A DNA stretch of 16,694 nucleotides from an uncultured Actinomyces sp. (GCA_902773415.1 CACYEE010000022.1:1-16694), one strand, 5' to 3'. Positions 7,059 to 14,320 are shown, numbered from the stretch's first letter. Notes: a model not told the origin generated them from the sequence alone. Numbers and translations are program-made.

Positions 7059-7540
7059 GGTTCGGACGTGCACGGGTTCCCGTCGAGCTTGCGGGGCGGA
7101 GCGGGCGGCTTCTGGCGTGGACGCGGCTTGCCGACGGTCGCGTGTGGGGGATGTTTCGCGACAGGTTCGTCCTTGCCCTTGCCGGCGCCACGGTGGAGTC
7201 CTTCGAGTATTGCGAGGTGAGAGCGGCGAGCTGGCGGAACGAGGATCGGACGGTTGCCGTGTCTTTCGTCGATGCGCACACGGCGGAGGCGCGCCTGGTC
7301 CTTGCCGAGGGCGAGGGCGACGATGCCGTCGCGGTTTTTCGCGAACTCGTGGATGCGTCGTTTTTCTGGAAGGCGAGCCGGAGGCTTCCGTCCGGGGCGC
7401 GGGCCGATGCGACGGTGCGACGGCGCGGTGACGGTTCCTTGTTCACGCAGATTCTTGCCGAGAGGACTTCGGGCGGGCCGGATTGTGCGGAATTGGCGAG
7501 AATCGAAGCGCAGATGCGTGACCTGGCGGGCCTGTCCTAG
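7055..7540 (+). CDS. Uncharacterised actinobacterial protein (161 aa)
   Basis: A soluble 161-aa protein without signal peptide or membrane helix. The first ~95 residues alternate short hydrophobic strands (LLAWTRLADGRVWGMF, FVLALAGATVESF, ASWRNEDRTVAVSF), suggesting a small beta-barrel. The rest contains a VFRELVDASFFWKASRRLP segment and a helical tail. The pattern 'local beta-domain, then (L/F)RE.V.AS....R.LP' reminds me of uncharacterised proteins in many actinobacterial genomes, but I cannot name a family. The GTG start at 7055 overlaps the preceding stop (GTGA), so expression is likely coupled. It ends ~115 bp before tRNA-Asn. Confidence 0.7.
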   Translation: MRFGRARVPVELAGRSGRLLAWTRLADGRVWGMFRDRFVLALAGATVESFEYCEVRAASWRNEDRTVAVSFVDAHTAEARLVLAEGEGDDAVAVFRELVDASFFWKASRRLPSGARADATVRRRGDGSLFTQILAERTSGGPDCAELARIEAQMRDLAGLS

Positions 7541-7636
7541 CATACCCGGACCGGCGAGACGTGTTTCTGACCGGCGGCGACGCCTTTGAGACGCACCTTA
7601 CAGCGTGCTCGATTCGCTTTTGCGGGCGGAAGTTGC

Positions 7637-7642
7637 TAGAGT
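7637..7642 (+). promoter_or_regulatory. Candidate -10 of tRNA-Asn promoter
   Basis: TAGAGT lies 14 nt before the mature tRNA 5' end, a usual distance for a tRNA -10. No -35 resembling TTGACA is evident. Confidence 0.3.
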
Positions 7643-7656
7643 CTCTCTTGTTGCGA

Positions 7657-7728
7657 TCCCGCATAGCTCAATGGCAGAGCATCCGACTGTTAATCGGAGG
7701 GTTGTTGGTTCGAGTCCAACTGCGGGAG
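7657..7728 (+). tRNA. tRNA-Asn (GTT)
   Basis: The cloverleaf folds fully. The acceptor is TCCCGCA/TGCGGGA with discriminator G. The D arm contains AGCTCAATGGCAGAGC. The anticodon stem TCCGA/TCGGA encloses CTGTTAA with anticodon GTT at 7689-7691. The T arm is TTGG-TTCGAGT-CCAA with the conserved TTCGA. CCA is not encoded, as is common in actinobacteria. An intrinsic terminator follows 10 nt later, so this is a single-tRNA unit. Confidence 0.97.
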
Positions 7729-7738
7729 CGAACGGGAG

Positions 7739-7765
7739 GCCGCGCCTAGTGCGCGGCTTTTCTTT
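7739..7765 (+). terminator. Intrinsic terminator of tRNA-Asn
   Basis: A perfect 7-bp GC stem (GCCGCGC / GCGCGGC, loop CTAGT) is followed by TTTTCTTT. It begins 10 nt after the tRNA and separates it from the deformylase gene. Confidence 0.9.
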
Positions 7766-7793
7766 GTGCGGCGGCGGTGTTCTCCGCTAATGT
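7764..7793 (+). promoter_or_regulatory. Candidate promoter of peptide deformylase gene
   Basis: TTGTGC (7764-7769) and TAATGT (7788-7793) are 18 nt apart, about 38 nt upstream of the start codon and directly after the tRNA terminator. Confidence 0.4.
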
Positions 7794-7830
7794 CGCTTGT
7801 GTTTCGAGCCCGGCAAGGAAAGGTTGAGAA

Positions 7831-8316
7831 ATGGCGTTTCGTCCCGTCCGCATTGTTGGCGATCCGGTGCTGCGCACGCCCTGCGCCGAAATCACGGAGA
7901 TTACTCCGGGCATCAGACAGCTTGTGGAGGATCTTCTCGAGAATGTCGACATGGAGGGCCGTGCGGGGCTTGCAGCGAACCAGATCGGGGTGTCCTACCG
8001 GGCTTTTTCGCTGAATATCGACGGCCATGTCGACTACGTTCTCAACCCGCAAATCGTGGCGCTGTCGGAGGACGATTTTCAAGATGGCGACGAAGGCTGC
8101 CTGTCGGTGCCGGACCTGTGGTTCCCGACGAAGCGCCACATGTGGGCCAGGGTCGAGGGAATCGATCTCGACGGGAAGACGAAAGTCATCGAGGGCGACG
8201 GCCTGCTCGGACGCGCCCTCCAGCATGAATGCGACCATCTCGACGGACACCTGTATATCGACCGTCTGGAGAAGGATGCCCGGCGTGCGGCGATGCGTGC
8301 GATTCGTGGCCTGTAG
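7831..8316 (+). CDS. def: Peptide deformylase
   Basis: Removes the formyl group from the N-terminal methionine of nascent proteins at the ribosome exit; a ferrous-type metalloenzyme. All three family motifs are present: GLAANQIG (46-53), EGCLS (88-92) with metal ligand Cys90, and QHECDH (131-136) with His132, Glu133 and His136. Motif 1 has Ala instead of the usual Ile/Val before GLAA (RAGLAANQ), a mild change. Length (161 aa) is typical. GGAAAGG 7 nt upstream supports ATG 7831. It stands alone between tRNA-Asn and DUF3145, without the fmt partner often adjacent elsewhere; another deformylase may exist elsewhere in the genome. A short GC hairpin (8318-8332) follows the stop. Confidence 0.97.
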   Translation: MAFRPVRIVGDPVLRTPCAEITEITPGIRQLVEDLLENVDMEGRAGLAANQIGVSYRAFSLNIDGHVDYVLNPQIVALSEDDFQDGDEGCLSVPDLWFPTKRHMWARVEGIDLDGKTKVIEGDGLLGRALQHECDHLDGHLYIDRLEKDARRAAMRAIRGL

Positions 8317-8317
8317 G

Positions 8318-8332
8318 CGGCGCTCAGCGCCG
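8318..8332 (+). repeat. GC hairpin after the deformylase stop
   Basis: CGGCGC-TCA-GCGCCG begins just after the stop codon. There is no T-run, so it is a possible transcript 3'-end stabiliser or weak terminator rather than a clear intrinsic terminator. Confidence 0.35.
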
Positions 8333-8377
8333 ATTCGCCTCGCTGGCCGGCATGCGTGACGCTTTCGGGCGGTCGGG

Positions 8378-8409
8378 GTCTCGCGAAAACGCGGAGACTG
8401 TGGAATAAT
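8378..8409 (+). promoter_or_regulatory. Promoter-proximal inverted repeat and -10 before DUF3145
   Basis: GTCTCGCG-AAAA-CGCGGAGAC (8378-8398) is an 8-bp inverted repeat with one bulged G. An AATAAT hexamer (8404-8409) follows, the best -10 upstream of the DUF3145 gene. The repeat occupies the -35 zone, so it could be an operator; this is inference. Confidence 0.35.
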
Positions 8410-8425
8410 GACAGGGACCTCCGGA

Positions 8426-8450
8426 TTGGTAGCAAGGGGAAAGCCACCAA
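8426..8450 (+). other. Hairpin in the DUF3145 leader
   Basis: TTGGTAGC and GCCACCAA pair with one A-C mismatch around the loop AAGGGGAAA, ending 3 nt before the GAGGAGG ribosome binding site. It may influence translation of the downstream gene. It is not a riboswitch I recognise. Confidence 0.35.
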
Positions 8451-8465
8451 ACGAGGAGGTTCGCA

Positions 8466-8972
8466 ATGAGCAACAAATACGTCACTCGTGGCGTCATCTT
8501 CATTCATTCGGTGCCGCCGGCCGTTCAACCGCATGTTGAGTGGGCGGTAGCGAGCGTGCTTGGATACCAGCCTCATTTCGAGTGGACCAAGCAGCCGGCC
8601 CATCCGAAATTCAACCGTTCCGAGCTCAGCTATATGGCGGGCGTGGGAACGGCTGCGAAGCTTGCCTCGGCTCTGCGTGGATGGGAGCATCTGCGTTTCG
8701 AGATTACGGAGGATCCTACTCCGGTCTCCGATGGCGGCCGGTATTCGTGTACGCCGGGCCTCGGGATTTTCTACGCCCAGACCGACCTGATGGGCAACGT
8801 CGTCGTTCCCGAAAACCGCATTCGTGCTGCTTTTGAAAGGGCGGGCGACGATACCGACGAACTTCGCAGGCTTCTCGACGTCGCCCTCGGCAAGGCGTGG
8901 GACGACGAGCTCGAACCGTACCGCTACGCAGGTGCGGGTGCTCCGATTCGTTTCCTTCACAAGGTTTCCTAG
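8466..8972 (+). CDS. DUF3145 family protein
   Basis: A 168-aa protein matching DUF3145, an actinobacterial family of unknown function and about this length. The opening VTRGVIFIHSVPPAVQPHVEWAV is its most conserved block. It is followed by ELSYMAGVGTAAKLASALRGWEHLRFEIT and a Gly-rich SCTPGLGIFYAQTD stretch. No signal peptide, membrane helix or catalytic motif is apparent. A strong GAGGAGG lies 6 nt before ATG 8466. The leader is ~50 nt with an 8-bp hairpin, preceded by an inverted repeat overlapping the promoter, so regulation is possible. Family identity is secure from the N-terminus; function is unknown. The gene is monocistronic by spacing. Confidence 0.92.
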   Translation: MSNKYVTRGVIFIHSVPPAVQPHVEWAVASVLGYQPHFEWTKQPAHPKFNRSELSYMAGVGTAAKLASALRGWEHLRFEITEDPTPVSDGGRYSCTPGLGIFYAQTDLMGNVVVPENRIRAAFERAGDDTDELRRLLDVALGKAWDDELEPYRYAGAGAPIRFLHKVS

Positions 8973-9014
8973 GAGAATTCGGTAATGGCCGTGGCCTGGG
9001 GCAGGCGTGGACGC

Positions 9015-9043
9015 GCGGGCGATTGCGGGCGCTGCGCGCCCGC
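9015..9043 (+). repeat. GC hairpin with duplicated left arm after DUF3145
   Basis: GCGGGCG occurs at 9015-9021 and 9025-9031; one CGCCCGC at 9037-9043 can pair with either. The closer pairing has a 5-nt loop (CTGCG). It sits 43 nt past the DUF3145 stop and ends CTTCCGTT, so it may be a weak terminator. Confidence 0.4.
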
Positions 9044-9127
9044 TTCCGTTCGAGAGTCCAGCCCTGCCGGTCGCGATGTTCGCTGCTCGCCTTCGCCTGA
9101 AACCCTGCTGTGGCACGGAGCACGCGG

Positions 9128-9133
9128 TAGGCT
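9128..9133 (+). promoter_or_regulatory. Candidate -10 of the YciO/TsaC-type gene
   Basis: TAGGCT lies 27 nt before the GTG start, giving a short leader that contains AAAGGAG. The -35 is not recognisable. Confidence 0.3.
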
Positions 9134-9160
9134 AGGAGAACCGACCGAAAGGAGTGCATA

Positions 9161-9778
9161 GTGGCACATTTCGTTGAGATTCATCCCGTCAATCCGCAGG
9201 AAAGGCTCGTCGACAAGGTGGTTGACCGGCTTCGAGCGGGCGAAGTCGCGGCAATCCCCACCGATTCGGGTTACGCGATCGTGTGTGCGATGGGGAACAA
9301 GGAAGGCCTTGACCGGATTCGCCGGATTCGCCAGGTCGGCGACAAGCACCATTTCACGCTTCTTTGCCATGATTTCGCCCAGCTGGGCCAGCTCGTCATC
9401 GTGGACAACAGGGAATTCCGTCTCATCAAGTCCCTCACGCCCGGCCCCTACACCTTCATTCTCAAGGCGACGAAGGAAGTGCCACGCATGACGCTTCACC
9501 CGAAGAAGGCGACGGTGGGCGTGCGCATCCCGGACCACAGGATCCTTCAGGCGATTGTCGACCGTCACGGCGAACCGCTGCTGTCCTCGACCCTGATTCT
9601 TCTCGGCGAGGAAGAACCGTTGACCCAAGGCTGGAAGGTCGACGACCGGCTCGGCAAGGTCGTCGACGTTATCGTTGACGGCCCGTGCGGGGAGGACGGA
9701 CCGACCACCGTCATCAACTTCGTCAAGGGCCACATTTCCCGCCAGGGAGCAGGAGACACGACGGGCATCGAGTTCTGA
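9161..9778 (+). CDS. L-threonylcarbamoyladenylate synthase family protein (YciO/TsaC)
   Basis: A 205-aa YrdC-fold protein. Family members make threonylcarbamoyl-AMP from threonine, bicarbonate and ATP for tRNA t6A modification, although the YciO subgroup has a less certain role. Seen motifs: AIPTDSGYAI (31-40), the LTPGPYTFIL core (92-101), VGVRIPDH (119-126) and LLSSTL (140-145). The usual TsaC segment 'K.R...KP' is here QVGDKHHFTLL, which together with PTDSGY rather than PTE(T/A)VYG points to the YciO branch. Start GTG 9161 has AAAGGAG at 6 nt. Single gene by spacing; the downstream 270 bp carries large palindromes. No TsaB/TsaD neighbours are present, so a role in t6A is inference from family only. 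Confidence 0.88.
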   Translation: MAHFVEIHPVNPQERLVDKVVDRLRAGEVAAIPTDSGYAIVCAMGNKEGLDRIRRIRQVGDKHHFTLLCHDFAQLGQLVIVDNREFRLIKSLTPGPYTFILKATKEVPRMTLHPKKATVGVRIPDHRILQAIVDRHGEPLLSSTLILLGEEEPLTQGWKVDDRLGKVVDVIVDGPCGEDGPTTVINFVKGHISRQGAGDTTGIEF

Positions 9779-9841
9779 GCCCGGCCCGAAGACAAACCCG
9801 GCCACGGGCCATCCCATAAAGGCAGGCCTTCCGAGCCGGGG

Positions 9842-9892
9842 GAGAAAAAGGGGGACAGACCAGGCGAAAACCGGGGACAGCCCCCTTTTCTC
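9842..9892 (+). terminator. Candidate bidirectional terminator / inverted repeat
   Basis: GAGAAAAAGGGGG (9842-9854) pairs with CCCCCTTTTCTC (9881-9892) with one bulged A around a 26-nt loop. The A-tract, G/C stem, T-tract order suits termination in both directions. A tighter alternative on the plus strand is GGGG-ACAG-CCCC (9873-9884) followed by CTTTTCTC. GGGGACAG is repeated at 9851-9858 and 9873-9880. Confidence 0.45.
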
Positions 9893-9918
9893 GCCTTGGC
9901 TCGCCCACCTGTCCAAAC

Positions 9919-9963
9919 GGCTGGGGCGGGATTCGATGCAGCGTGCCGAATCCCGCCCCAGCC
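9919..9963. repeat. Perfect 17-bp-arm palindrome
   Basis: GGCTGGGGCGGGATTCG (9919-9935) and CGAATCCCGCCCCAGCC (9947-9963) are exact reverse complements around the 11-nt loop ATGCAGCGTGC, which can itself pair GCA/TGC. There is no T-run after it. It lies between the YciO/TsaC-type gene and the HAD gene and may be a dispersed repeat (REP-like) or a transcript-stabilising structure. Confidence 0.7.
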
Positions 9964-10048
9964 AGGTTCACGCAGCCTCGCGGGACGGATCGCGCTTCCT
10001 GCCCCGCCTCGATGCCCACCAGCCGTGCCCGATACGAAAGGACTCGAC

Positions 10049-10681
10049 GTGCGCCCGGCAATCTTCGACCTCGACGGCACGCTCGCCGATTCGGCACCGG
10101 TCATTGCCGCATGCTTCGCCGAGGTCGAACGCGACCTGCGCGGCATCGACCGCCCGGCCGGGAACTACCTGTGGTGCTGCGGACCGCCGCTCGTCAGCTC
10201 CTTCCTCAAGCTTGGCTGGGACGACCCGGAGCAAGGCGTGGCTGCCTTCCGGGCACTGTACAGACAGCGGATGGCCCAGACGCAGCTCTTCGCAGGTGCC
10301 GCGGACATGCTTGCCAGGCTCGCCGCAGACGGTTGCCTGATTGCGCTTGCGACCTCCAAACTTGAGGGCATGGCCGACTGGATGCTCGGCCATCTCGGCG
10401 TGCGCGGACATTTCGCCGCAGTATGCGGCGTCGACGAATCCGATCGGGCGGAAGGCAAGTCGCATGTGATTGCCCGTGCCGTCGAAGCGCTGCGGGCAGC
10501 GGGAGCGAAGGGCGAACCCATCATGGTCGGCGACCGCAGCTTCGATGTGGAAGGGGCGCGCGTCAACGGGCTGCAAGCCGTCGCGTGCCGATGGGGAGGA
10601 GCCGACGATGCGGAGTTCAAGGGAGCCTGGCGAGTCGTCGCGACCTTCAAGGAGCTCGAAGACGCGCTTCGTTCCGCGTAA
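10049..10681 (+). CDS. HAD-superfamily phosphatase (phosphoglycolate phosphatase-like)
   Basis: A 210-aa cytoplasmic hydrolase with all HAD motifs. Motif I DLDGT is at residues 7-11 (nucleophile Asp7, general acid Asp9). Motif II is Thr102-Ser103 in ATSKLEG. Motif III Lys is probably Lys137 in EGKSHV. Motif IV GDRSFD is at 161-166 (Asp162, Asp166). A helical cap (~15-90) between motifs I and II makes it subclass I, like phosphoglycolate phosphatase (Gph) and PpaX. The substrate cannot be read from sequence. GTG 10049 is chosen because the HAD motif starts at once and AAAGGA precedes it by 7-8 nt; an in-frame ATG at 9896 would run back through the palindromes. It converges on the ABC exporter genes. 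Confidence 0.88.
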   Translation: MRPAIFDLDGTLADSAPVIAACFAEVERDLRGIDRPAGNYLWCCGPPLVSSFLKLGWDDPEQGVAAFRALYRQRMAQTQLFAGAADMLARLAADGCLIALATSKLEGMADWMLGHLGVRGHFAAVCGVDESDRAEGKSHVIARAVEALRAAGAKGEPIMVGDRSFDVEGARVNGLQAVACRWGGADDAEFKGAWRVVATFKELEDALRSA

Positions 10682-10692
10682 GGCCCGTTCGG

Positions 10693-10709
10693 CGTGCGGG
10701 TGCCGCACG
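10693..10709. repeat. Hairpin between convergent genes
   Basis: CGTGCGG-GTG-CCGCACG is a perfect 7-bp stem in the 43-bp gap between the HAD stop and the ABC gene stop. It may end transcripts from either side, but no T-run follows. Confidence 0.35.
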
Positions 10710-10724
10710 AAGCCACGAAGCCTC

Positions 10725-12545
10725 CTAGCTGGCCCTGCCGGCGAACTGCGAGCGGTAGAGCCGGGCGTAGGCGCCCCCTGCCGCGAGGAGCGATTCGTGC
10801 GTTCCTGTCTCCACGACGTCGCCATGCTCCATGACGATAATGAGGTGGGCGTCGCGAATCGTCGAGAGGCGGTGGGCGATGATGAAGGACGTGCGGTCCT
10901 TGGCGAGCGAACCCATCGCATGCTGGACAAGCATCTCGGTTCGGGTATCCACCGAGCTCGTCGCCTCGTCGAGAATGAGGATGTCCGAATTGGCAAGATA
11001 GGCCCGTGCAATCGTCAGAAGCTGCTTTTCGCCGGCCGAAATGCCCGACCCCTCGTCGTTGATGACGGTGTCGTAGCCGTCGGGCAGCTGGCGGATCAGC
11101 CGGTCGGCTCCCGTGCGGCGCGCCGCCTCGACAATCTCATCGTCGGTGGCACCCTCGCGCCCGAAAGCGATGTTCTCCCTGATCGTGCCCTCGAACAGCC
11201 ACGTGTCCTGAAGCACCATTCCCATGCGGGCGCGCAGCGAACGTTTCGTCATGTCGCGCGTGTCGGCGCCATCGAGAAGGATTCGGCCCGAATCGACCTC
11301 GTAGAAGCGCATGAGAAGGTTGACGAGCGTCGTCTTCCCGGCACCTGTCGGCCCGACAATCGCCACGGTCGTACCGGCCTCCACCTTGAGCGAGAGGTCG
11401 TTGATGACGGGCTTTCCCGGCTCGTAGCCGAAGCTCACGTGCTCGAACTCGATGGTACCACGGCGGTTTTCGGGGGCGACGACATCCTCGTAGCGCACCG
11501 GACCCGCGTCGGGCATTTCGGGAGAATCGAGGAAATCGAAGACCCTTTCGCCGGAGGCGGCACCGGACTGAAGCATGTTCGCCATCGATGACAGCGTCTG
11601 CACAGGGTTGGAGAGCTGGCGCGAGTACTGGACGAAAGCCTGGATTCCGCCAATCGTCATCGATCCGGAGAGAACCTGGAGGCCTCCGGCAACGGATACT
11701 GCGACGAACTGGAGGTTCGTCACCATGCCCATCGTCGGCATGGCCAGCTGGGAAAGCACCTGCGCACGGTAGCTCGACTCGTACAGGCCGTCGTTCTTCT
11801 CGTCGAAAGCCTCGGCGAAGTCGGCGTCGAGGCCGTATGCGGAGACGACGTCGAGTCCGGTGAAGGATTCTTCGACGAGGACGGAGACCTCGCCGGTGCG
11901 GTCCCATTGGGCGGTGAAGTGCGGCTGGGCCTTCTTCATGATGACAATCGTGACCGCGAGGCCGAACGGCAAGATCGCGAGGGAGAGAATCGAAAGCTTC
12001 CATGAGAGCCAGAACATCATGGCGAGCACGCCGACGAGCGTGTAGATCGAGTCGATGATGCGCGAGAGGGTCTGCTGGAGGGTCTGGGTGATGTTGTCGA
12101 TGTCGTTGGTGACTCGGGAGAGGAGGTCTCCGCGTGCCTGCCTGTCGATGAAGTCGAGGCCGAGCCGGTCGATCTTCGCCTGGGCATCGCGGCGAAGATC
12201 GAACCCGAGCTTCTGGACGATGCTGCGCACGAGAACGCCGGCTAGGAAGTTCAGGGCGTTTCCGGTTGCGTAAAGCGCGGCGACAAGCGCGAGGACACGC
12301 GCAAGACGGGCGAAATCGACGCTGGAGGCCTTGAGGCCGTCGACGATGACGTTCGTGGCGTCGCCCAGAAGCTTCGGGGTGGCGACGTTTGCGGCGGTCA
12401 CGACGAGCGTGAGGAGGACGACTGCGAGAATCTTCGGCCATTCGGGCCGGACAAGCCGGGCAATCCGCTTGAGCGCGCCTTTGGTGTCGCGCGAGACGTT
12501 GTCTCGCGGATTGCGCATTCCGTGTGGGCCTCCGCGCGGGCTCAT
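10725..12545 (-). CDS. ABC exporter half-transporter, subunit 2 (catalytic-site Walker B)
   Basis: A 606-aa half-transporter: six-helix ABC exporter domain (~35-320) fused to a nucleotide-binding domain. Walker A is GPTGAGKTT (398-406), Walker B ILILDEATS with Asp526 and catalytic Glu527, and the switch His558 is in IIAHRLSTI. The signature is ISAGEKQ (502-508), not LSGGQ. It starts at ATG 12545, overlapping the stop of the upstream subunit by ATGA, with GAGGAGG 7 nt before. The pair resembles heterodimeric exporters of the TM287/288, BmrCD and YheHI type, which move drugs, lipids or peptides outward. Substrate is unknown. The Arg/Asn-rich N-terminal 20 residues are a short cytoplasmic tail. 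Confidence 0.95.
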   Translation of the reverse strand: MSPRGGPHGMRNPRDNVSRDTKGALKRIARLVRPEWPKILAVVLLTLVVTAANVATPKLLGDATNVIVDGLKASSVDFARLARVLALVAALYATGNALNFLAGVLVRSIVQKLGFDLRRDAQAKIDRLGLDFIDRQARGDLLSRVTNDIDNITQTLQQTLSRIIDSIYTLVGVLAMMFWLSWKLSILSLAILPFGLAVTIVIMKKAQPHFTAQWDRTGEVSVLVEESFTGLDVVSAYGLDADFAEAFDEKNDGLYESSYRAQVLSQLAMPTMGMVTNLQFVAVSVAGGLQVLSGSMTIGGIQAFVQYSRQLSNPVQTLSSMANMLQSGAASGERVFDFLDSPEMPDAGPVRYEDVVAPENRRGTIEFEHVSFGYEPGKPVINDLSLKVEAGTTVAIVGPTGAGKTTLVNLLMRFYEVDSGRILLDGADTRDMTKRSLRARMGMVLQDTWLFEGTIRENIAFGREGATDDEIVEAARRTGADRLIRQLPDGYDTVINDEGSGISAGEKQLLTIARAYLANSDILILDEATSSVDTRTEMLVQHAMGSLAKDRTSFIIAHRLSTIRDAHLIIVMEHGDVVETGTHESLLAAGGAYARLYRSQFAGRAS

Positions 12546-14320
12546 GCTGTAGCCTCCTCTGCGGTGAGCTGGGATTCGACGATTTCCCGGTAGGTCGGGC
12601 AGGTTTCCATGAGTTCGCCGTGGGTGCCGATGCCGGCGGCGGTTCCGCGGTCGAGGACGACGATCGCATCGGCGTCGCGGATCGTGGCGACGCGAGAGGC
12701 GACGACGAGGAGCGCAGGGCCTTTGAGTTCGCGGGCGAGGGCGGCGCGCAGCGCGGCATCGGTGGCGAAGTCGAGGGCGGAGAAGGAGTCGTCGAAGATG
12801 ACGAGGTCCGCGGCCGGCTCGGCCGGATTGTCGGGGTTGCCGAAGGCCCGGTAGACGGCGCGGGCGATCGCAAGACGCTGGCGCTGGCCACCGGAGAAGT
12901 TCTTGCCGCCGGCTTCGACCTTCGCGTCGAGGCCGTCTGCGAGGGCATCGACGAACTCGCTTGCCTGGGCGATGTCGAGGGCACGGCGCACTCTTTCGCG
13001 GTCCTCTCCGCCGGGACGGACCTGCGCGGCCACGTTCGAGGCGATGGTGCCGGTGAACAGGTAGGCGGTCTGGGGAATGTAGACGACACGCCGGCGAAGC
13101 TCGTGCAGGTCGAGGGCGCGGACATCGGTCGCGCCGGCGCGCACGATGCCTTCGGCGGGGTCGATGATGCGGGGGAAGAGCCGGATGAGGCTTGACTTTC
13201 CCGAACCGGTCGAGCCGACGACGGCTGTCGTCGTTCCCGGTTCGAGCCTCAGGTTCAGGTTCGCAAGCACGGGCTTTTCGGCGTCGTCGAAACGAATCGT
13301 CACGTTGTCGAGCCCGAAGGGGAGGGGGCCGGCGCCCATCGGCGCGGGGCTTTCCGGGGAGACGATCGAGGGGCGCGTATCGCGGACCTCCTGAAGGCGC
13401 GTGGCGGAGACGGCGGCGCGCGGGAACATCATCATCATCATTCCCGTCATCATGACGGCACCGAGGATCATCATGAGGTAGGAAATGAAGGCGGTAAGCG
13501 CGCCGACCTGCATGTGGCCGGCGTCGATCCGGTGGCCGGCGAACCAGACGACGGCCACGGAAGACAGGCCGATGATGAGGGAGGTCGCGGGCATGAGAAG
13601 CGCCCAGAGCGTTCCGATCTTCACCCAGACCGCGCGCAGGTTGGCGTTCGCCTGCGCGAACTTCTCCCGTTCGGCGTCCTGCTGGTTGAAAGCCCGAATG
13701 ACGCGCACGCCGGTGAGAGCTTCGCGAAGAAGCGCGGAAACGCGGTCGATGCGCTTTTGCTGGGTCTGGTGGAGCGGGCCGAGGCGGCGCATGACGGAGA
13801 CAATGAGGATGGCGAGAAGCGGAACGATGACGAGCAGGAGCAGCGAGAGCTTCGCGTCCTGCTGGATTGCCATGATGACGCCGCCGATTCCCATGATGGG
13901 GGCCATGATGATGACGGTGAAGGTCATCATGACGACGGTCTGGACCTGGTTCGTGTCGTTCGTGGTCCGGGTGATGAGCGTGGCCGCCCCGAACCGGTGG
14001 CGGTCCGTTTCGGAGAAGGCCTGAACATGATGGAAGATGTCTCGGCGCAGGCGCCGGCCAAAGTCGAGGGAGAGCTTCGAGGAGACGAAGACGGCGGCGA
14101 TGTTGGTGGCCATCTGCGCGGCGGTGAGGGCGAGCATGGCGGCTCCGAGCTGCCAGATTCTCGGGATGTCCGCCTTGAGGATGCCGTCGTCGATGATGGA
14201 GGCGTTGAGGGAGGGAAGGAAGAGGTTGAAGATGATCTGCGCGAGCTGGAGGGCAACGATCGCGGCGACGGCGCCCCAGTGGCCTGCGAGGTACTCGCGT
14301 GCGATCCGTATGACGTTCAT
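12542..14320 (-). CDS. ABC exporter half-transporter, subunit 1 (degenerate Walker B)
   Basis: A 592-aa half-transporter with an exporter-type membrane domain (~15-305) and an ATPase domain. Walker A is GSTGSGKSS (369-377) and the signature FSGGQRQ (475-481) is intact. The catalytic Glu after Walker B is Asp511 (LVIFDDSFSALD), and the switch His is Ser542 (VASRVATI). The ~10-residue insertion GNPDNPAEPAA lies between signature and Walker B. A run of five methionines (294-298) sits at the end of the last membrane helix. Start ATG 14320 is supported by AAAGGGG at 5 nt; the in-frame ATG at 14344 lacks a site. First gene of a two-gene operon, coupled to subunit 2 by ATGA. Substitutions match the non-hydrolytic side of heterodimeric exporters. 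Confidence 0.95.
   Translation of the reverse strand: MNVIRIAREYLAGHWGAVAAIVALQLAQIIFNLFLPSLNASIIDDGILKADIPRIWQLGAAMLALTAAQMATNIAAVFVSSKLSLDFGRRLRRDIFHHVQAFSETDRHRFGAATLITRTTNDTNQVQTVVMMTFTVIIMAPIMGIGGVIMAIQQDAKLSLLLLVIVPLLAILIVSVMRRLGPLHQTQQKRIDRVSALLREALTGVRVIRAFNQQDAEREKFAQANANLRAVWVKIGTLWALLMPATSLIIGLSSVAVVWFAGHRIDAGHMQVGALTAFISYLMMILGAVMMTGMMMMMFPRAAVSATRLQEVRDTRPSIVSPESPAPMGAGPLPFGLDNVTIRFDDAEKPVLANLNLRLEPGTTTAVVGSTGSGKSSLIRLFPRIIDPAEGIVRAGATDVRALDLHELRRRVVYIPQTAYLFTGTIASNVAAQVRPGGEDRERVRRALDIAQASEFVDALADGLDAKVEAGGKNFSGGQRQRLAIARAVYRAFGNPDNPAEPAADLVIFDDSFSALDFATDAALRAALARELKGPALLVVASRVATIRDADAIVVLDRGTAAGIGTHGELMETCPTYREIVESQLTAEEATA

Noticed and set aside
9896..10048. Extended N-terminus for the HAD protein
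   Set aside because: It would translate through the 17-bp palindrome and has no ribosome binding site; the HAD fold starts right at GTG 10049.
13427..13441. CAT repeats as a CRISPR or tandem-repeat locus
   Set aside because: Just a 15-bp microsatellite inside a coding region. No repeat-spacer pattern was found anywhere in the window.
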